Assembly: GCA_934476235.1 (NCBI GenBank)
Contig: CAKSNL010000004.1
Coordinates: forward strand, 124,001-188,000
DNA length: 64,000 bases
DNA from: an uncultured Clostridia bacterium
Lineage (GTDB): Bacteria > Bacillota > Clostridia > CAKSNL01 > HGM11501
Direction: 5' to 3'
Numbering within the stretch: position 1 is the stretch's first letter; each line of letters starts with the position of its first letter. This document shows, piece by piece, positions 54,484-64,000 of the stretch. Position numbers and translations under genes: made by a program. A model generated the notes under the pieces. It was not told the DNA's origin. It worked only from the letters and a program-made list of their open reading frames with translations, and made no database searches.

Positions 54484-55419
54484 TTGTGTTATTCTTGTTC
54501 CGCCGCCGGACATTGCGTTTTTTGCATTTTCGAGCGATGTGATGACGGCGACGCGGTCGGGCGAGCCTTTTAAGAATTCCACGGCAGAGAGCACCTTGGG
54601 GCGCATGCTGCCTTCGCCGAACTCGCCGGCTTCGTCATAAGAAAGAGCTTCTTTGACAGTCATCTGGGCAAGCTCTTTTTCGTTTTCCTTGCCGAAATTT
54701 ATCGAAACGCGATCGACCGCGGTTAAGATGAAGAGATATTTTGCGTCCGTTTCGTCAGCCAATAATGCGGCGGCACGGTCTTTGTCTATCACGGCGGGAA
54801 TACCGCGGTAGAGCCCGTCCGATTCCTTTGCGACTGGGATTCCTCCGCCCCCGCAGGCGATGACGATGAACTCATTGTCAAGAAGATTCAGTATTGAGTC
54901 GCGCTCAACGATCGACTTCGGCGTGGGAGAGGCGACAACCTCGCGGTAGCCGCGGCCGGAGTCCTCCTTAAACGTTTTGTCCGGATACTCGTGCTTTAAT
55001 GCCTCCGCCTCCTCGCGCGTGAAAAACGCGCCGATGGGCTTTGTAGGGTTCGAAAACGCCGGATCCGATTTATAGACCTCGACCTGTGTTATCATTGAGG
55101 ACACGTGCCAGGGCATATTGCGCTTTCTGAGCTCAAACAAAATCTCCTGCTGAAGGTGGTAGCCGATATAGCCCTCACTCATTGCCGTACATTCGGGAAG
55201 CGGCATTGCGGGAATTTTTTTATTAACCTTCGCACCCTCCGAAAAGGCGGAAGATATCATTCCGACCTGGGGACCGTTTCCGTGGGTTACGATAATTTCA
55301 TATCCCTCGGCAATAAGCGAAACGAGGTGAGGAGCGGCGAAGCGGATCTTTTCAAGCTGCTCTGCGGGAGTGTTTCCGAGGGCGTTTCCGCCCAGGGCAA
55401 TGACTATGCGGTCAGCCAT
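54481..55419 (-). CDS. aguC: Carbamate kinase (agmatine pathway)
   Basis: 312 residues; transfers phosphate from carbamoyl phosphate to ADP, giving ATP, the energy-yielding last step of agmatine breakdown. Motifs: [43 protein letters not shown], and C-terminal [23 protein letters not shown] precedes the ATG; the start overlaps the end of aguA by 8 bases. Fourth gene of the aguB-aguD-aguA-aguC operon, the same order as in lactic acid bacteria. Confidence 0.95.
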   Translation of the reverse strand: MADRIVIALGGNALGNTPAEQLEKIRFAAPHLVSLIAEGYEIIVTHGNGPQVGMISSAFSEGAKVNKKIPAMPLPECTAMSEGYIGYHLQQEILFELRKRNMPWHVSSMITQVEVYKSDPAFSNPTKPIGAFFTREEAEALKHEYPDKTFKEDSGRGYREVVASPTPKSIVERDSILNLLDNEFIVIACGGGGIPVAKESDGLYRGIPAVIDKDRAAALLADETDAKYLFILTAVDRVSINFGKENEKELAQMTVKEALSYDEAGEFGEGSMRPKVLSAVEFLKGSPDRVAVITSLENAKNAMSGGGTRITQ

Positions 55420-56518
55420 TTATACTCCCCCTTTTAGGAACCTGCTGGGTGATACAGTGAATGTTTCCGCCGCCGAGCAGTATCTCGCGGGCGTAGATGC
55501 CGACGATTTCGCGGTCGGGGAACACTTCTTTTAAAAGCGCTTCCGCCCTCTCATCCGCCGGGTCGTTAAACTTCGGGAAGAGCACCGCGCCGTTTATGAT
55601 ATAAAGGTTTGCATAGCTTGCGGCAAGGCGGTCGCCCTCTTTTCTCGGGAGCGTGCCGTCAACGGCGTCCACGCCCTCGGACTCCTCGGACGTGATGAGG
55701 ACGGGGCGGGGCAAAATGAGCTTGTGAACTTTTATTTTTCTGCCTTTCGCGTCAGTTTCGCGCTCCAGAACCTCAAGCGCGCTCTTTGAAATTTCGTACT
55801 GCGGGTCGGATTCGTTCTCGCACCAGGCAAGAAGCGCCTCGCCCGGCTTTACAAACGTGAAGATGTTGTCAACGTGTCCGTTCGTTTCGTCGTTATAGAT
55901 TCCGCGCGGAAGCCAGATAATTTTCTCAACGTTTAAATATTCCTTGAGGTTTTCTTCAATCTCCTCTTTGGAAAGAGAGGGATTTCTGCCTTCGCTTAAA
56001 AGGCACTCCTCGGTAACGACCAAGGTTCCCTCTCCGTCAACATGGATGGAGCCGCCCTCGAGCACGAAGTTCTCCGCCTTGTAGCGGTCGGTGCGCTCAA
56101 TCTCGGTGACCTTTAAGGCGATTTCGTCGTCAAGGTCCCAGGGGAAGTAAAGACCGTCGACAAGTCCGCCCCAGGCGTTAAAGTCCCAGTCGACGCCGCG
56201 GATCTCCTCGCCGTTTGTGACAAAGGTCGGACCGCAGTCGCGGACCCATGAGTCGTTATTCGACGCCTCGATAACGCGGACGGCGGGATCCAACATGGCG
56301 CGGGCGTTCTGATACTGGTCTTCGTTTACCAGAACCGTGATGGGCTCAAAACGGGAAATGGCTTTTGCGACCTCGGCAAAGACCTTCTGAGCCGGCTTTC
56401 CGCCGTTTCGCCAGTTATCCGGGCGCTCGGGCCATATCATATAGGAGCCGGAGTGAGGCTCAAACTCGCCAGGCATGCGGAAATTATCTTTTTTCGGTGT
56501 TGAATTTATTTTTTTCAT
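55412..56518 (-). CDS. aguA: Agmatine deiminase
   Basis: 368 residues; hydrolyses agmatine to N-carbamoylputrescine and ammonia. Guanidino-modifying fold with [23 protein letters not shown] at the start, [36 protein letters not shown] (catalytic His and Asp region) and the nucleophile Cys355 in [11 protein letters not shown]. Length and ending are typical. It lies between the antiporter and carbamate kinase genes; the pathway context supports agmatine rather than arginine as substrate. Confidence 0.96.
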   Translation of the reverse strand: MKKINSTPKKDNFRMPGEFEPHSGSYMIWPERPDNWRNGGKPAQKVFAEVAKAISRFEPITVLVNEDQYQNARAMLDPAVRVIEASNNDSWVRDCGPTFVTNGEEIRGVDWDFNAWGGLVDGLYFPWDLDDEIALKVTEIERTDRYKAENFVLEGGSIHVDGEGTLVVTEECLLSEGRNPSLSKEEIEENLKEYLNVEKIIWLPRGIYNDETNGHVDNIFTFVKPGEALLAWCENESDPQYEISKSALEVLERETDAKGRKIKVHKLILPRPVLITSEESEGVDAVDGTLPRKEGDRLAASYANLYIINGAVLFPKFNDPADERAEALLKEVFPDREIVGIYAREILLGGGNIHCITQQVPKRGSING

Positions 56519-56520
56519 AG

Positions 56521-57882
56521 TTATTGTCCTTTCTGTGATTTTACGGCGCGCGAGGCGATGACCTCGCCGATGATGACGGCAAGCAGTGTGCCCAAAAGAA
56601 GCGGAAGCTTGGAGCCCAGCTCATCGGACGAGAGGTTAAAGGGAATTACCGACAGTATTACCGAAACGGTCAAAAGCACCATCGGAAGATATGCGTAAAG
56701 ATTCAAAAGCCCCGATGAGCCGCCAACCTTGTAGGGGCGCTTTCTGTCAGGATCGGTCTTTCTGAGCTTTAAAAACGCCGGGAATATCGGGATATACGAC
56801 ATTAAGAGCGTTACCATGTTGAGAGCGAAAAAGCTCCAGAAAAGGTCGGGACTCGGAATTAAGGGGGCGGCGAGCACCACAAGCGAGGCGATGACCCCGT
56901 TTGCGATATTCGCGCCCTGCGGCATACCGTTCTTGTCGGACGATTCGAATACCTTGGGAAGGGAGCCCTCCTTCGCCGCGTACTGGGCGACATAGTTAAC
57001 GCCGAACGACCAGGAAATGAGGTTCGTGAAAAGCGTATACATAAACATCAGCCCGAATATTATGATGAGCGCGCCGGAGCTCTTGCCCGTAAGCGTCATA
57101 AAGCTTTCGATGAGTCCGCCGGAGGCGGCAAGCTCATCTGCCGGAATGGCAACGCCGATTCCGAAGGACGCCAGGATATAGAAAAACGCAATAAGGACTC
57201 CGCCCAAAACAAGCGCCTTGGGAATTTCCTTTCCGGGATTTTTCATTTCCGAGGCAAAGGTCGTCACGACCTCAAAGCCCAGGAAGTTAAAAATTATAAC
57301 CGAAATGTTGGAAAGCCCCGCCGCGTCAAGACTCGGAATAAAGCTCTCGGGCGTGAACGCGTTGGCAGAGCCGCGCGTCACGGCGACATAGATTCCGAGC
57401 ACGCCGAGCGAAAGCATGATTATCGCCTTGAAAATAGCGGCAATGTTTAATATCCATTTGTTATCGCTCACGTTAAAGCCGCTTATGAAAACCACTATCC
57501 AGATGAATAAAAGCTGCAAAAGCAGGCTTCCGAAAACGGAAAGCGTGATGTCGAAAAGCGTCTGCAAAAGGTCGGTAAAGAGCACCGCGAGTGAGCCCAT
57601 CCACAAGGGAAAGTTGATATAATAATACCATGCGACGCGCGAGCCCCAGCGCTTTCCGAATGCGCGCTTTACCCAGTCGTAGATTCCGCCTTCGTCCTCG
57701 TACGCCGTGCCCAGCTCCGCAGAGATCAGCCCGTACGGCATAAAGAATCCCAAAAGCAGGAATATCCACCAGAAAAACTGCGCGTTTCCGATTGCCGCCG
57801 CGCCGGGAGCGGACTCCACGACGAGCACGATGCAGACGGCGGCAAGCACCGCGTCAAAAAGACGGAATTTTTTCTTTGTCAA
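56521..57882 (-). CDS. aguD: Agmatine/putrescine antiporter (APC superfamily)
   Basis: 453 residues, about twelve hydrophobic helices, APC fold beginning [31 protein letters not shown], with [26 protein letters not shown]. It should exchange external agmatine for putrescine made inside. The start is a TTG at 57882 with AAGGAGG 8 bases upstream. Its place between aguB and aguA defines the substrate better than the sequence does. Also resembles generic amino-acid/polyamine permeases. Confidence 0.88.
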   Translation of the reverse strand: MTKKKFRLFDAVLAAVCIVLVVESAPGAAAIGNAQFFWWIFLLLGFFMPYGLISAELGTAYEDEGGIYDWVKRAFGKRWGSRVAWYYYINFPLWMGSLAVLFTDLLQTLFDITLSVFGSLLLQLLFIWIVVFISGFNVSDNKWILNIAAIFKAIIMLSLGVLGIYVAVTRGSANAFTPESFIPSLDAAGLSNISVIIFNFLGFEVVTTFASEMKNPGKEIPKALVLGGVLIAFFYILASFGIGVAIPADELAASGGLIESFMTLTGKSSGALIIIFGLMFMYTLFTNLISWSFGVNYVAQYAAKEGSLPKVFESSDKNGMPQGANIANGVIASLVVLAAPLIPSPDLFWSFFALNMVTLLMSYIPIFPAFLKLRKTDPDRKRPYKVGGSSGLLNLYAYLPMVLLTVSVILSVIPFNLSSDELGSKLPLLLGTLLAVIIGEVIASRAVKSQKGQ

Positions 57883-57909
57883 GTAAAAAACCTCCTTAAT
57901 GTGAGCTTA

Positions 57910-58917
57910 TCAGAAGATTTTGGAAAGCTCGGAGAAAACTTCGGTCTTTAAGGCTTCGCGCTCCGCCTCGCAGCCTAACGAGTCGCGGAGAAGGTAAACT
58001 AAGATTCCGCGCATCGCGGTCAGGCGGTTTTCCGCCTCGTCAAAGGCAATGGAGTAGTCAGAATCGAGCACCTCGTCCGTAACCTCTTCGCCGCGGCTTG
58101 CCGGAAGGCAGTGCATGAACTTAACGTCGGGCGACGCTTTTTTCATCATGGCGCCGGTTACCTGGAACTTGGGCATGAATATTTTTAAGCGCTCTTCTTT
58201 TGAAAGCTCGGCGTTGTAAAGTCCGTACCACACGTCGGTATAAACAAAGTCGGCGCCTTTGAGCGCTTCGTCCTCGTCCTCCGTCACGGTCACGCTGCCG
58301 CCGGAAATCTCGGAATTTCTTCTTCCGATTTCAAGAAATTTATCGGAAAGGAAATTGCTCTTGGGTCCGAAGTGCACGAAATCCATGCCGAGCTTTGTCG
58401 CAATCATCATTTCCGAGGCGCAGACCTGCGTCGCGTCGCCGACAAAGACTATCTTGCAGTCCTCGATTTTTTTGCCCTTAGGAAGGTGCTCGACCATGGT
58501 GATCGCGTCGCCTATCTCCTGTGTGGGGTGGTTATAGTCGCTCATCGCATTGATAACGGGGATAGACGCACACTCCGCGAGGCGGACAACGGTCTTGTGC
58601 TCGTCCACGCGCGCCATCAAAATGTCGGTAAGGCGCGAAAGCACGCGCGCGGTGTCCTCCATCGTTTCGTGACCGCCTAACTGAATCTGCCCGGGCGCCA
58701 GATACTGCGCGTGACCGCCGAGCTCTTCCATTGCCGTTTCAAACGAAACTCTTGTGCGCGTGGAGCTCTGCTGGAATATCATTCCGAGAGTTTTATTTTT
58801 AAGAAGCGGGGGATAATAACCGCGGCGTATGCTTTTCTTTATCGCAAGGCTTAAATTGATTATTTTTAAGAGCTCTTCTTTGGTGTAGTCTTCTGTTGTA
58901 ATTAAATCTTTAATCAT
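57910..58917 (-). CDS. aguB: Putrescine carbamoyltransferase
   Basis: 335 residues; phosphorolyses N-carbamoylputrescine to putrescine and carbamoyl phosphate. Carbamoyltransferase motifs [28 protein letters not shown] and [11 protein letters not shown] are present. It resembles ornithine carbamoyltransferase, but the extra C-terminal segment ([17 protein letters not shown]) and the agu context mark the putrescine enzyme. First gene of the operon; GAAAGGA lies before the ATG. No aguR-type regulator is adjacent. Confidence 0.92.
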   Translation of the reverse strand: MIKDLITTEDYTKEELLKIINLSLAIKKSIRRGYYPPLLKNKTLGMIFQQSSTRTRVSFETAMEELGGHAQYLAPGQIQLGGHETMEDTARVLSRLTDILMARVDEHKTVVRLAECASIPVINAMSDYNHPTQEIGDAITMVEHLPKGKKIEDCKIVFVGDATQVCASEMMIATKLGMDFVHFGPKSNFLSDKFLEIGRRNSEISGGSVTVTEDEDEALKGADFVYTDVWYGLYNAELSKEERLKIFMPKFQVTGAMMKKASPDVKFMHCLPASRGEEVTDEVLDSDYSIAFDEAENRLTAMRGILVYLLRDSLGCEAEREALKTEVFSELSKIF

Positions 58918-59009
58918 AAAATCAGTCCTTTCTTTTTTAATTTGCCCGAATGAGAAAAATACTATGCAAAAAAATAAAAATGTGATAAAATAAAAAAGAG
59001 GTGATAAAA

Positions 59010-59897
59010 GTGGTCGTAACGCTTACACTCAACCCGGCGTTTGATGTTTACTATGCACTTGAGCGGTTATTGCCCGGCAAGGAAATGCGTGCCGAAAAAA
59101 CGGGGAGTTTTATCGGAGGAAAAGGAATAAATACCTCGCGCGCACTGTCCGAATTCGGTATTGAAAATTTTGCCGCCGTGCTTTTGGGAAGCGGCAATGC
59201 AAAAGAGTTTATTGATGAAGCGGAAAATGAAGGGCTCAGCCTGATACCCGTTATGACAGGCGGGGCGGTCAGAGAAAACATCACCGTGCGCGGGAGTGAC
59301 GGCGTGGAAACGAGAATCAGCACGGATTTTACGCTTTCCGATGCCGGGGCACTTATTGACGTGTTCGAAAAAACAAAAGCCGCCCTTTCGGACGGCGATA
59401 TTCTGATTTTTTCCGGCAGCCTTCCTCTGGGAGCGGATAAGGACTCTGTGACCGATTTTCTTTCCGGGCTTTCGGGAGTGAGAATAGCGCTTGACTCAAA
59501 AAGCATGAACGAAGAGGACATAAAAAAGATCCGCCCGTGGCTTATCAAGCCTAATGAGGAGGAGGCGCTCACATTCGGAGATACTTATAAAACGGCGGCG
59601 TCTTACTTAAAGGAGCTCGGCTGCGAAAACGTCATGATAAGCCTCGGGGAAAACGGCGTGTTCTTTTCCGGGAGTGAGGAATTTTTTATAAAAGCTCCCA
59701 AAATATGCGCGCGTTCGACCGTCGGAGCGGGCGACAGTATGACCGCGGGGTTCATCGCGGCGCACATTTTAAATAAAAGCGAAAAAGAATGTGTCCGATT
59801 TGCCGTTGCCTCAGGCTCCGCGGCATGCGAAAAAACTGGAACCGCCCCGCCCGATAAAAAAGAGGTTTTGCGCCTGCTTTCGGAAAATACATTTTAA
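59010..59897 (+). CDS. PfkB-family hexose-phosphate kinase (1-phosphofructokinase/LacC type)
   Basis: 295 residues from GTG 59010 with GAGGTG 6 bases upstream. FruK/LacC branch of the ribokinase fold: [44 protein letters not shown] and the anion-hole motif [15 protein letters not shown] with the catalytic Asp. It phosphorylates fructose 1-phosphate, tagatose 6-phosphate or a similar sugar phosphate. No PTS or permease gene is next to it; the fucosidase gene follows with its own promoter. Confidence 0.85.
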   Translation: MVVTLTLNPAFDVYYALERLLPGKEMRAEKTGSFIGGKGINTSRALSEFGIENFAAVLLGSGNAKEFIDEAENEGLSLIPVMTGGAVRENITVRGSDGVETRISTDFTLSDAGALIDVFEKTKAALSDGDILIFSGSLPLGADKDSVTDFLSGLSGVRIALDSKSMNEEDIKKIRPWLIKPNEEEALTFGDTYKTAASYLKELGCENVMISLGENGVFFSGSEEFFIKAPKICARSTVGAGDSMTAGFIAAHILNKSEKECVRFAVASGSAACEKTGTAPPDKKEVLRLLSENTF

Positions 59898-59911
59898 AGC
59901 TGAAATTTGCA

Positions 59912-59940
59912 TTTACTTTGCTTTTTCCCCGTGCTACAAT
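59912..59940 (+). promoter_or_regulatory. Promoter of the GH29 gene
   Basis: TTTACT (59912-59917), 17-bp spacer, TACAAT (59935-59940). Confidence 0.55.
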
Positions 59941-59962
59941 CATGGAAAAAGGAGGGTACGGC

Positions 59963-61270
59963 ATGGGAAATATTAATGTTTTGCCGACAAAGGAACAGGT
60001 ATTGTGGGCGGACGCCGAGGTGGGCGTTATCATCCACTATGACCTGACGTCGTTTCACCCGGGATATGATTTCAGAGCTCATTGGGACGAGCCTATTCCC
60101 CCGTCCGATTTTAACCCGGAAGCGCTTGATACGGACCGGTGGATAAAGACCGCGAAGGACATGGGCGCGCGCTATGCGGTGCTTGTCGCAAAGCATTGCA
60201 CCGGGTTTTGCCTGTGGCAGACAAAGGAGCATGATTACAGTGTTAAAAGCTCTCCGTGGAAAAACGGGAAAGGTGATTTGGTAGCGGACTTTTTCGCGTC
60301 ATGCAAAAAGTTCGGCGTCCGTCCGGGGCTTTACTACAGTTCCTCGTGCAATCAGTTTTTTGGGGTCGATAATCCCGGAAAGGCGAGAAGCGGTCTTTCG
60401 GAGGATCAGAAGCGCTATAACGAGCTTGTTATAGCCCAGCTTACCGAGCTTTGGACAAATTACGGTGATATTTTTGAAATATGGTTTGACGGGGGCTGCT
60501 TAAAGCCGTCTGACGGCGGAGCGGACATTGCGCCCCTTTTGGCAAAGCTTCAGCCGAACGCGGTCGTTTTTCAGGGTCCGCGCGAAATAAAGTCGCTTGT
60601 CCGCTGGTGCGGAAACGAGAGAGCCGAGGCGGGAGAAAACTGCTCCGCGATATTTTCATATTCCGATATGAATGATGACGGGACGACAGAGCGCCCCGAT
60701 TCGGGCGATACGTTCGGCGATGTGTGGTGCCCGGCGGAGTGTGACATGCCGAACCGCGACCCGCACCGCGCCAACGCGAACGGATGGTTCTGGGCGCCGG
60801 GTGAGGATGACACGGTTTTCTCATCGGAGGAATTGTTTGACCGCTATTTAAAATCTGTCGGCAGAAACGGCAATCTTTTAATCGGCATGGCTATTGATGA
60901 AAGAGGGCTTGTTCCCGAAAAGGACGCTGCCGAATTTAAGAAATTCGGCGATAAGGTAAGGGCGGTGTTCGGCACTCCGGAGGCGGAGAATTTCATAAAA
61001 ACGGGAGAAAACGAATATGAGATATCGGGCGGCGGAAGCGCTCTTTATGCAGCGGTCGGAGAAAACATCGAAAAGGGCGAGCGCGTGACGGGCTACACCC
61101 TTTCGGCAGAGGACAAGGAAGGAAAAGAAATATTCTCATATTCGGGAACTGTCATCTCGCATAAGAGAATTATCGCCGTTCCGGAGGGCGCGGTCAAAAT
61201 AAAGCTTAAGATTACAGACTTTAAGGACACGCCCGAAATCCGGTTTTTTAAGATATATAAAAGAGCATAG
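59963..61270 (+). CDS. GH29 alpha-L-fucosidase, cytoplasmic
   Basis: 435 residues from ATG 59963, chosen for AAGGAGGG directly upstream. GH29 catalytic barrel: VGVIIHYDLTSFHPG, YAVLVAKHCTGFCLWQT, SSPWKNGKGDLVADFFASCKKFGVRPGLYYS and the nucleophile Asp in FEIWFDGGC; then GRNGNLLIGMAIDERGLVPEKD. A short beta-sandwich ends the protein. No signal peptide, so it cleaves imported fucosylated oligosaccharides. It fits with the fucose- and rhamnose-related genes elsewhere in the window. Confidence 0.92.
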   Translation: MGNINVLPTKEQVLWADAEVGVIIHYDLTSFHPGYDFRAHWDEPIPPSDFNPEALDTDRWIKTAKDMGARYAVLVAKHCTGFCLWQTKEHDYSVKSSPWKNGKGDLVADFFASCKKFGVRPGLYYSSSCNQFFGVDNPGKARSGLSEDQKRYNELVIAQLTELWTNYGDIFEIWFDGGCLKPSDGGADIAPLLAKLQPNAVVFQGPREIKSLVRWCGNERAEAGENCSAIFSYSDMNDDGTTERPDSGDTFGDVWCPAECDMPNRDPHRANANGWFWAPGEDDTVFSSEELFDRYLKSVGRNGNLLIGMAIDERGLVPEKDAAEFKKFGDKVRAVFGTPEAENFIKTGENEYEISGGGSALYAAVGENIEKGERVTGYTLSAEDKEGKEIFSYSGTVISHKRIIAVPEGAVKIKLKITDFKDTPEIRFFKIYKRA

Positions 61271-61292
61271 GCATCTGCCTATGCTCTTTTTC
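61261..61292. terminator. Terminator between GH29 gene and trmB
   Basis: AAGAGCATAGGC/GCCTATGCTCTT, loop ATCT, then T-run; overlaps the ends of both converging genes. Confidence 0.85.
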
Positions 61293-61905
61293 GTGCCTCC
61301 AGGCGGTATATCGGCTTTCCTTCGTTTACAAAGCGCTCCTCGTACTCTGTCATGATATTTTCCTCAAAATCGCTCGCATGAAGGTCAAACGTAATGTTTG
61401 AAAGAAGAAAATCTTCTCCGGCAAAGCTGTTCAGCGAAAACTCAAAAAGCGGAGCATTGTCCGTCTTGAAAAAAATCTCCCCGTCCTGCGTGAGCCACTT
61501 TTTGTAAAGCTTTAGAAAGTCCGGATGCGTCAGCCTTCTTTTGGCGCGCTTTTTTTTGGGCCACGGGTCGGAAAAGTTAAGATATATTCTTTTGACCGTA
61601 CCTTCCTTTATTATATCGTCCAAAAGAGCGACGTTCTTCATCGAAAATCGCAGATTTTCTATTCCCTCGCTTTTTGCGCCCTCCGCCGCGAGGATGGCGA
61701 CGTTTTCGCACTGCTCCACGGCAAGATGCGCCGTTTCGGGATTTTTAAGCGCGGTAGTCTTTATAAACCGTCCCTTGCCGCATCCGATTTCAATTGCGAG
61801 GGGCTTGCCTCCGGCAAAAGCGTAAAGCTCGTCCGCGCTCTCGATTATATAGCTTTCGCACCCTTCGATACGCTCGGCAAGATGCGCTCTTTTCCTCATT
61901 CTCAA
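61279..61905 (-). CDS. trmB: tRNA (guanine46-N7)-methyltransferase
   Basis: 208 residues from a TTG at 61905 that gives the typical N-terminus MRMRKRAHLAERI; GGAG lies 9 bases upstream. SAM-binding AIEIGCGKGRFI, and the family motifs IYLNFSDPWPKKKRAKRRLTHPDFLKLYKKWL and EERFVNEGKPIYRLEA at the C-terminus. A TTG five codons earlier overlaps the ribosome binding site. Single gene. Confidence 0.95.
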   Translation of the reverse strand: MRMRKRAHLAERIEGCESYIIESADELYAFAGGKPLAIEIGCGKGRFIKTTALKNPETAHLAVEQCENVAILAAEGAKSEGIENLRFSMKNVALLDDIIKEGTVKRIYLNFSDPWPKKKRAKRRLTHPDFLKLYKKWLTQDGEIFFKTDNAPLFEFSLNSFAGEDFLLSNITFDLHASDFEENIMTEYEERFVNEGKPIYRLEARKRA

Positions 61906-62056
61906 AAAAACCAACTCCAAAAGCTTGATTTATATATTATAACAGTAAACTCGAAAGAAATCAACCGCCGGGAATCCTTTTTGGTCAAAAATGCTGATTT
62001 TTAACGGAAAATGTGTAAAAAAGTAAAACATATGTGCACTTTTTTAAAGAAAACTC

Positions 62057-62085
62057 TTGACCCGGAGCATATTTTGGTATATAAT
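62057..62085 (+). promoter_or_regulatory. Promoter of solute-binding protein 1
   Basis: TTGACC (62057-62062), 17-bp spacer, TATAAT (62080-62085). The leader to 62161 holds the hairpin CCCGG-CCGGG near 62102-62118. Confidence 0.75.
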
Positions 62086-62161
62086 ACTCTTACATTGGTG
62101 TCCCGGCGGCATTCCGGGGCATAGTACCCGAGAGGGAATTAAAAATATGGAGGAGTAAAAA

Positions 62162-63412
62162 ATGGCAAAGAAAATCATTGCGGTTGTTGCTTGCTTGGCT
62201 ATTATCGCGTCTTTCGTAGGTTGCGGCAAGAAAGTAACATTTAACACAGAGGACTGGGGCGACATGGAGATCCGTGTTGCGGGCTACAGACTTTTCAATG
62301 ACGATCCGTTAAACTATGAGTTTGCGGCAGGCGCTGATAAGTTCACCGAAGAGTACGGTACAAAGGTATCGTTCCTGGTAGGCGGCGGCGACGGACTCGG
62401 CGACGATCTCGTTTCCGGCATCATGTCGGGCGATCCCTGGGAGATCCAGTACTGCTTCGGTATCTCGGTATTCCCGTTGACCTTCGCTGAAGATCTTTAC
62501 ACACCCATTAACGATTACATAGACTATGACAATAACGATAAGATTGACAAGATCATGGTTGAGGGCACAAAGTGGCTCGGTAATTACTACGGAGTAAGCT
62601 CGCTTCCCATGCAGGAGGTTTGGTACCTTGCTTATAACGAGACCTGGATGAAGGAACTCGGTATAAAGACCCCCTATGAGTATTACAAAGAGGGCAAGTG
62701 GGACATGGAAGCTTACAAGGAGATAAACAAGGCTGCAACGGCACTCGGTGCGGGCTCCAGAAGCACGATGACAAGACCTCACGTTCCCGGAAAGTACATG
62801 TCTACATGGAATAACGATACCGGCGAAGTTACCGTTACATATGACAGCCCCGAGAACACAGAGTGGCTCGGCTACTGGGGTGAGCTCTTAACCAATCCTC
62901 AGTATGACATCAGAAAAGGCGGATACGTTTCTCAGAGAAACTCCATCATGCGTGATGAGGTTATGCCCAACCTTATAAAGGATGAGCTTACTCAGGAGAC
63001 CACCGATACGATAAGATACATCAACTATCCCAACAAGGACGGTTCCATCAGCTCGTATCTTACGGATTCTCACTTCCTCTTCCCCCAGGGTGTTTCCGAG
63101 GATAAGCTTCCCTGCGCATTCATGCTTGCGTGCTACATGGCTGACTCTAAGTCCACAATGGTAACAGAGGAGACCTATAAGCCCAACATGAGCGAGGAAG
63201 ACTTCGCTATCTGGGAGGAGACTTTGGATAACGCATATTACCTTCCCAGAATATTCTACAAGGGTATCTTTGATATGGGTAACCAGTTCCTTAAGGATAT
63301 GAATGAGGGCAAGGCAGTTGCAACTCATATCGCTGAGAACACTGAGAGCCTTAAGGCTAAAGCTGAAGAGTTCAACACAAAGTATGTTGAAGGCTATACA
63401 GCAGCTGAATAA
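62162..63412 (+). CDS. Extracellular solute-binding lipoprotein (ABC sugar type), copy 1
   Basis: 416 residues: lipoprotein signal peptide (KKIIAVVACLAIIASFVGC, lipid-anchored Cys21) followed by a family-1-type solute-binding fold (GADKFTEEYGTKVSFLVGGG, WYLAYNETWMKELGIKTPYEYYKEGKWDMEAYKEINKAATAL). It would deliver a carbohydrate to an ABC importer, but no permease is present in the window. Codon use is of the highly expressed type seen in the S-layer gene. The next gene is an almost identical copy at its 5' end. Confidence 0.88.
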   Translation: MAKKIIAVVACLAIIASFVGCGKKVTFNTEDWGDMEIRVAGYRLFNDDPLNYEFAAGADKFTEEYGTKVSFLVGGGDGLGDDLVSGIMSGDPWEIQYCFGISVFPLTFAEDLYTPINDYIDYDNNDKIDKIMVEGTKWLGNYYGVSSLPMQEVWYLAYNETWMKELGIKTPYEYYKEGKWDMEAYKEINKAATALGAGSRSTMTRPHVPGKYMSTWNNDTGEVTVTYDSPENTEWLGYWGELLTNPQYDIRKGGYVSQRNSIMRDEVMPNLIKDELTQETTDTIRYINYPNKDGSISSYLTDSHFLFPQGVSEDKLPCAFMLACYMADSKSTMVTEETYKPNMSEEDFAIWEETLDNAYYLPRIFYKGIFDMGNQFLKDMNEGKAVATHIAENTESLKAKAEEFNTKYVEGYTAAE

Positions 63413-63429
63413 TTAAAATAATGCCGATT

Positions 63430-63461
63430 AAACGGGACGGATTAATCCGTCCCGTTTTTTT
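63430..63461 (+). terminator. Terminator of solute-binding protein 1
   Basis: 14-bp arms AAACGGGACGGATT and complement, T-run. The remaining 63462-63698 shows only a TATAAT (63669-63674) with weak TTGTAA upstream, probably the promoter of copy 2. Confidence 0.88.
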
Positions 63462-63698
63462 ATGTTTTACGACCGAAAAATCCCCGTCCCCGTTTGCTCA
63501 GCGTGCAGATAACCTTGAAAATGCGGCTTTTCGGGCAGACTTATATCCCAAAAAAATCCGATATGTAAGATTTTCACAACCTTATGCGGCGGTTTTACAA
63601 AACGGGCGAGTGAGCGAAAAGTCCACTTTTTTGAGTGTAAAGTGAGTTGTAAGCTGAAAAAACAGTAATATAATAAAGGTAAAAGGGAGGGATTATAA

Positions 63699-64000
63699 AT
63701 GGCAAAGAAAATCATTGCATCTGTATTATGCCTGGCTATCGCCGCGTCATTTGTGGGCTGCGGCAGAAAAGTAACATTTAACACAGAGGACTGGGGCGAC
63801 ATGGAGATCCGTGTTGCGGGCTACAGACTTTTCAATGACGATCCGTTAAACTATGAGTTTGCGGCAGGCGCCGATAAGTTCACCGAGGAGTATGGCACAA
63901 AGGTGTCGTTCCTGGTAGGCGGCGGCGACGGACTGGATGATGACCTTGTGGCAGGCATCATGTCCGGCGATCCGTGGGAGATTCAGTACTGCTTCGGCAT
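63699..64000 (+). CDS. Extracellular solute-binding lipoprotein, copy 2 (partial at window end)
   Basis: Starts ATG 63699 with AAGGGAGGG upstream; signal peptide differs slightly from copy 1 (ASVLCLAIAASFVGC), then the mature part begins almost identically. 104 consecutive bases (63768-63871) match 62231-62334 without a change, including third codon positions, so the duplication is recent or has been homogenised. The gene continues beyond base 64000. Confidence 0.88.
   Translation, partial: MAKKIIASVLCLAIAASFVGCGRKVTFNTEDWGDMEIRVAGYRLFNDDPLNYEFAAGADKFTEEYGTKVSFLVGGGDGLDDDLVAGIMSGDPWEIQYCFG

Overview
The window reads as the replication-origin region of a Gram-positive Firmicute, most likely an uncultured Clostridia (mid-GC, gut-type). 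The evidence is the dnaA-dnaN-recF-remB-gyrB-gyrA run facing one way and rpmH-rnpA-yidD-yidC-jag-mnmE-mnmG-rsmG-noc-parA-parB facing the other, DnaA boxes on both sides of dnaA, two parS sites, S-layer-homology (SLH) proteins, AGGAGG-type ribosome binding sites, and DnaD plus DnaI/DnaC-like replication proteins. All three tRNAs have an encoded CCA.

Left arm (1-8.7 kb): a minus-strand cluster (membrane protein, acpS, nnr), a degenerate 77-80 bp repeat tract, rpmB, a two-domain class II aldolase followed by a CorA transporter, a GH13 amylase-family enzyme, a zinc-ribbon/DUF2085 pair divergent from a small XRE regulator with two matching operators, and tRNA-Glu and tRNA-Met. Core (8.7-28.8 kb): gyrase, origin and partition genes, an SLH protein behind parB, and upp. 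Carbohydrate section (28.8-35.3 kb): two Gfo/Idh/MocA oxidoreductases, an AraC regulator, a sugar isomerase/epimerase and rhamnulokinase. Then DnaI/DnaC-like and DnaD-like proteins, an M14 carboxypeptidase and a thioredoxin-reductase-like flavoprotein without its redox cysteines.

Right arm (39-64 kb): a probable major S-layer protein with two strong promoters and a long leader, between tracts of short hairpin repeats; tRNA-Thr; a GH4 enzyme; a second exported protein with a Cu-amine-oxidase-N type domain; an aldo/keto reductase; then an apparent DNA-inversion switch at 48.6-50.1 kb. After that come an esterase-like hydrolase, a Dabb protein, pnuC with a structured leader, a complete agmatine deiminase operon (aguB-aguD-aguA-aguC), a PfkB kinase, a GH29 fucosidase, trmB and two nearly identical solute-binding lipoproteins in tandem (the second is cut by the window end).

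The most interesting locus is 48.58-50.15 kb. A 269-bp segment carrying a consensus promoter is bounded by inverted 17-bp repeats and lies directly beside a complete tyrosine recombinase gene. In the orientation read here the promoter points away from a small two-helix membrane protein and runs into a terminator-like hairpin formed by the recombination site. Inverted, it would sit just upstream of that gene. This is the layout of a phase-variable ON/OFF switch. Other points worth attention are a 13-bp tandem duplication that frameshifts a zinc-ribbon gene, a paired-operator divergent promoter, the pnuC leader RNA, an alanine at the quinolone-contact position of GyrA, and several families of hairpin repeats.
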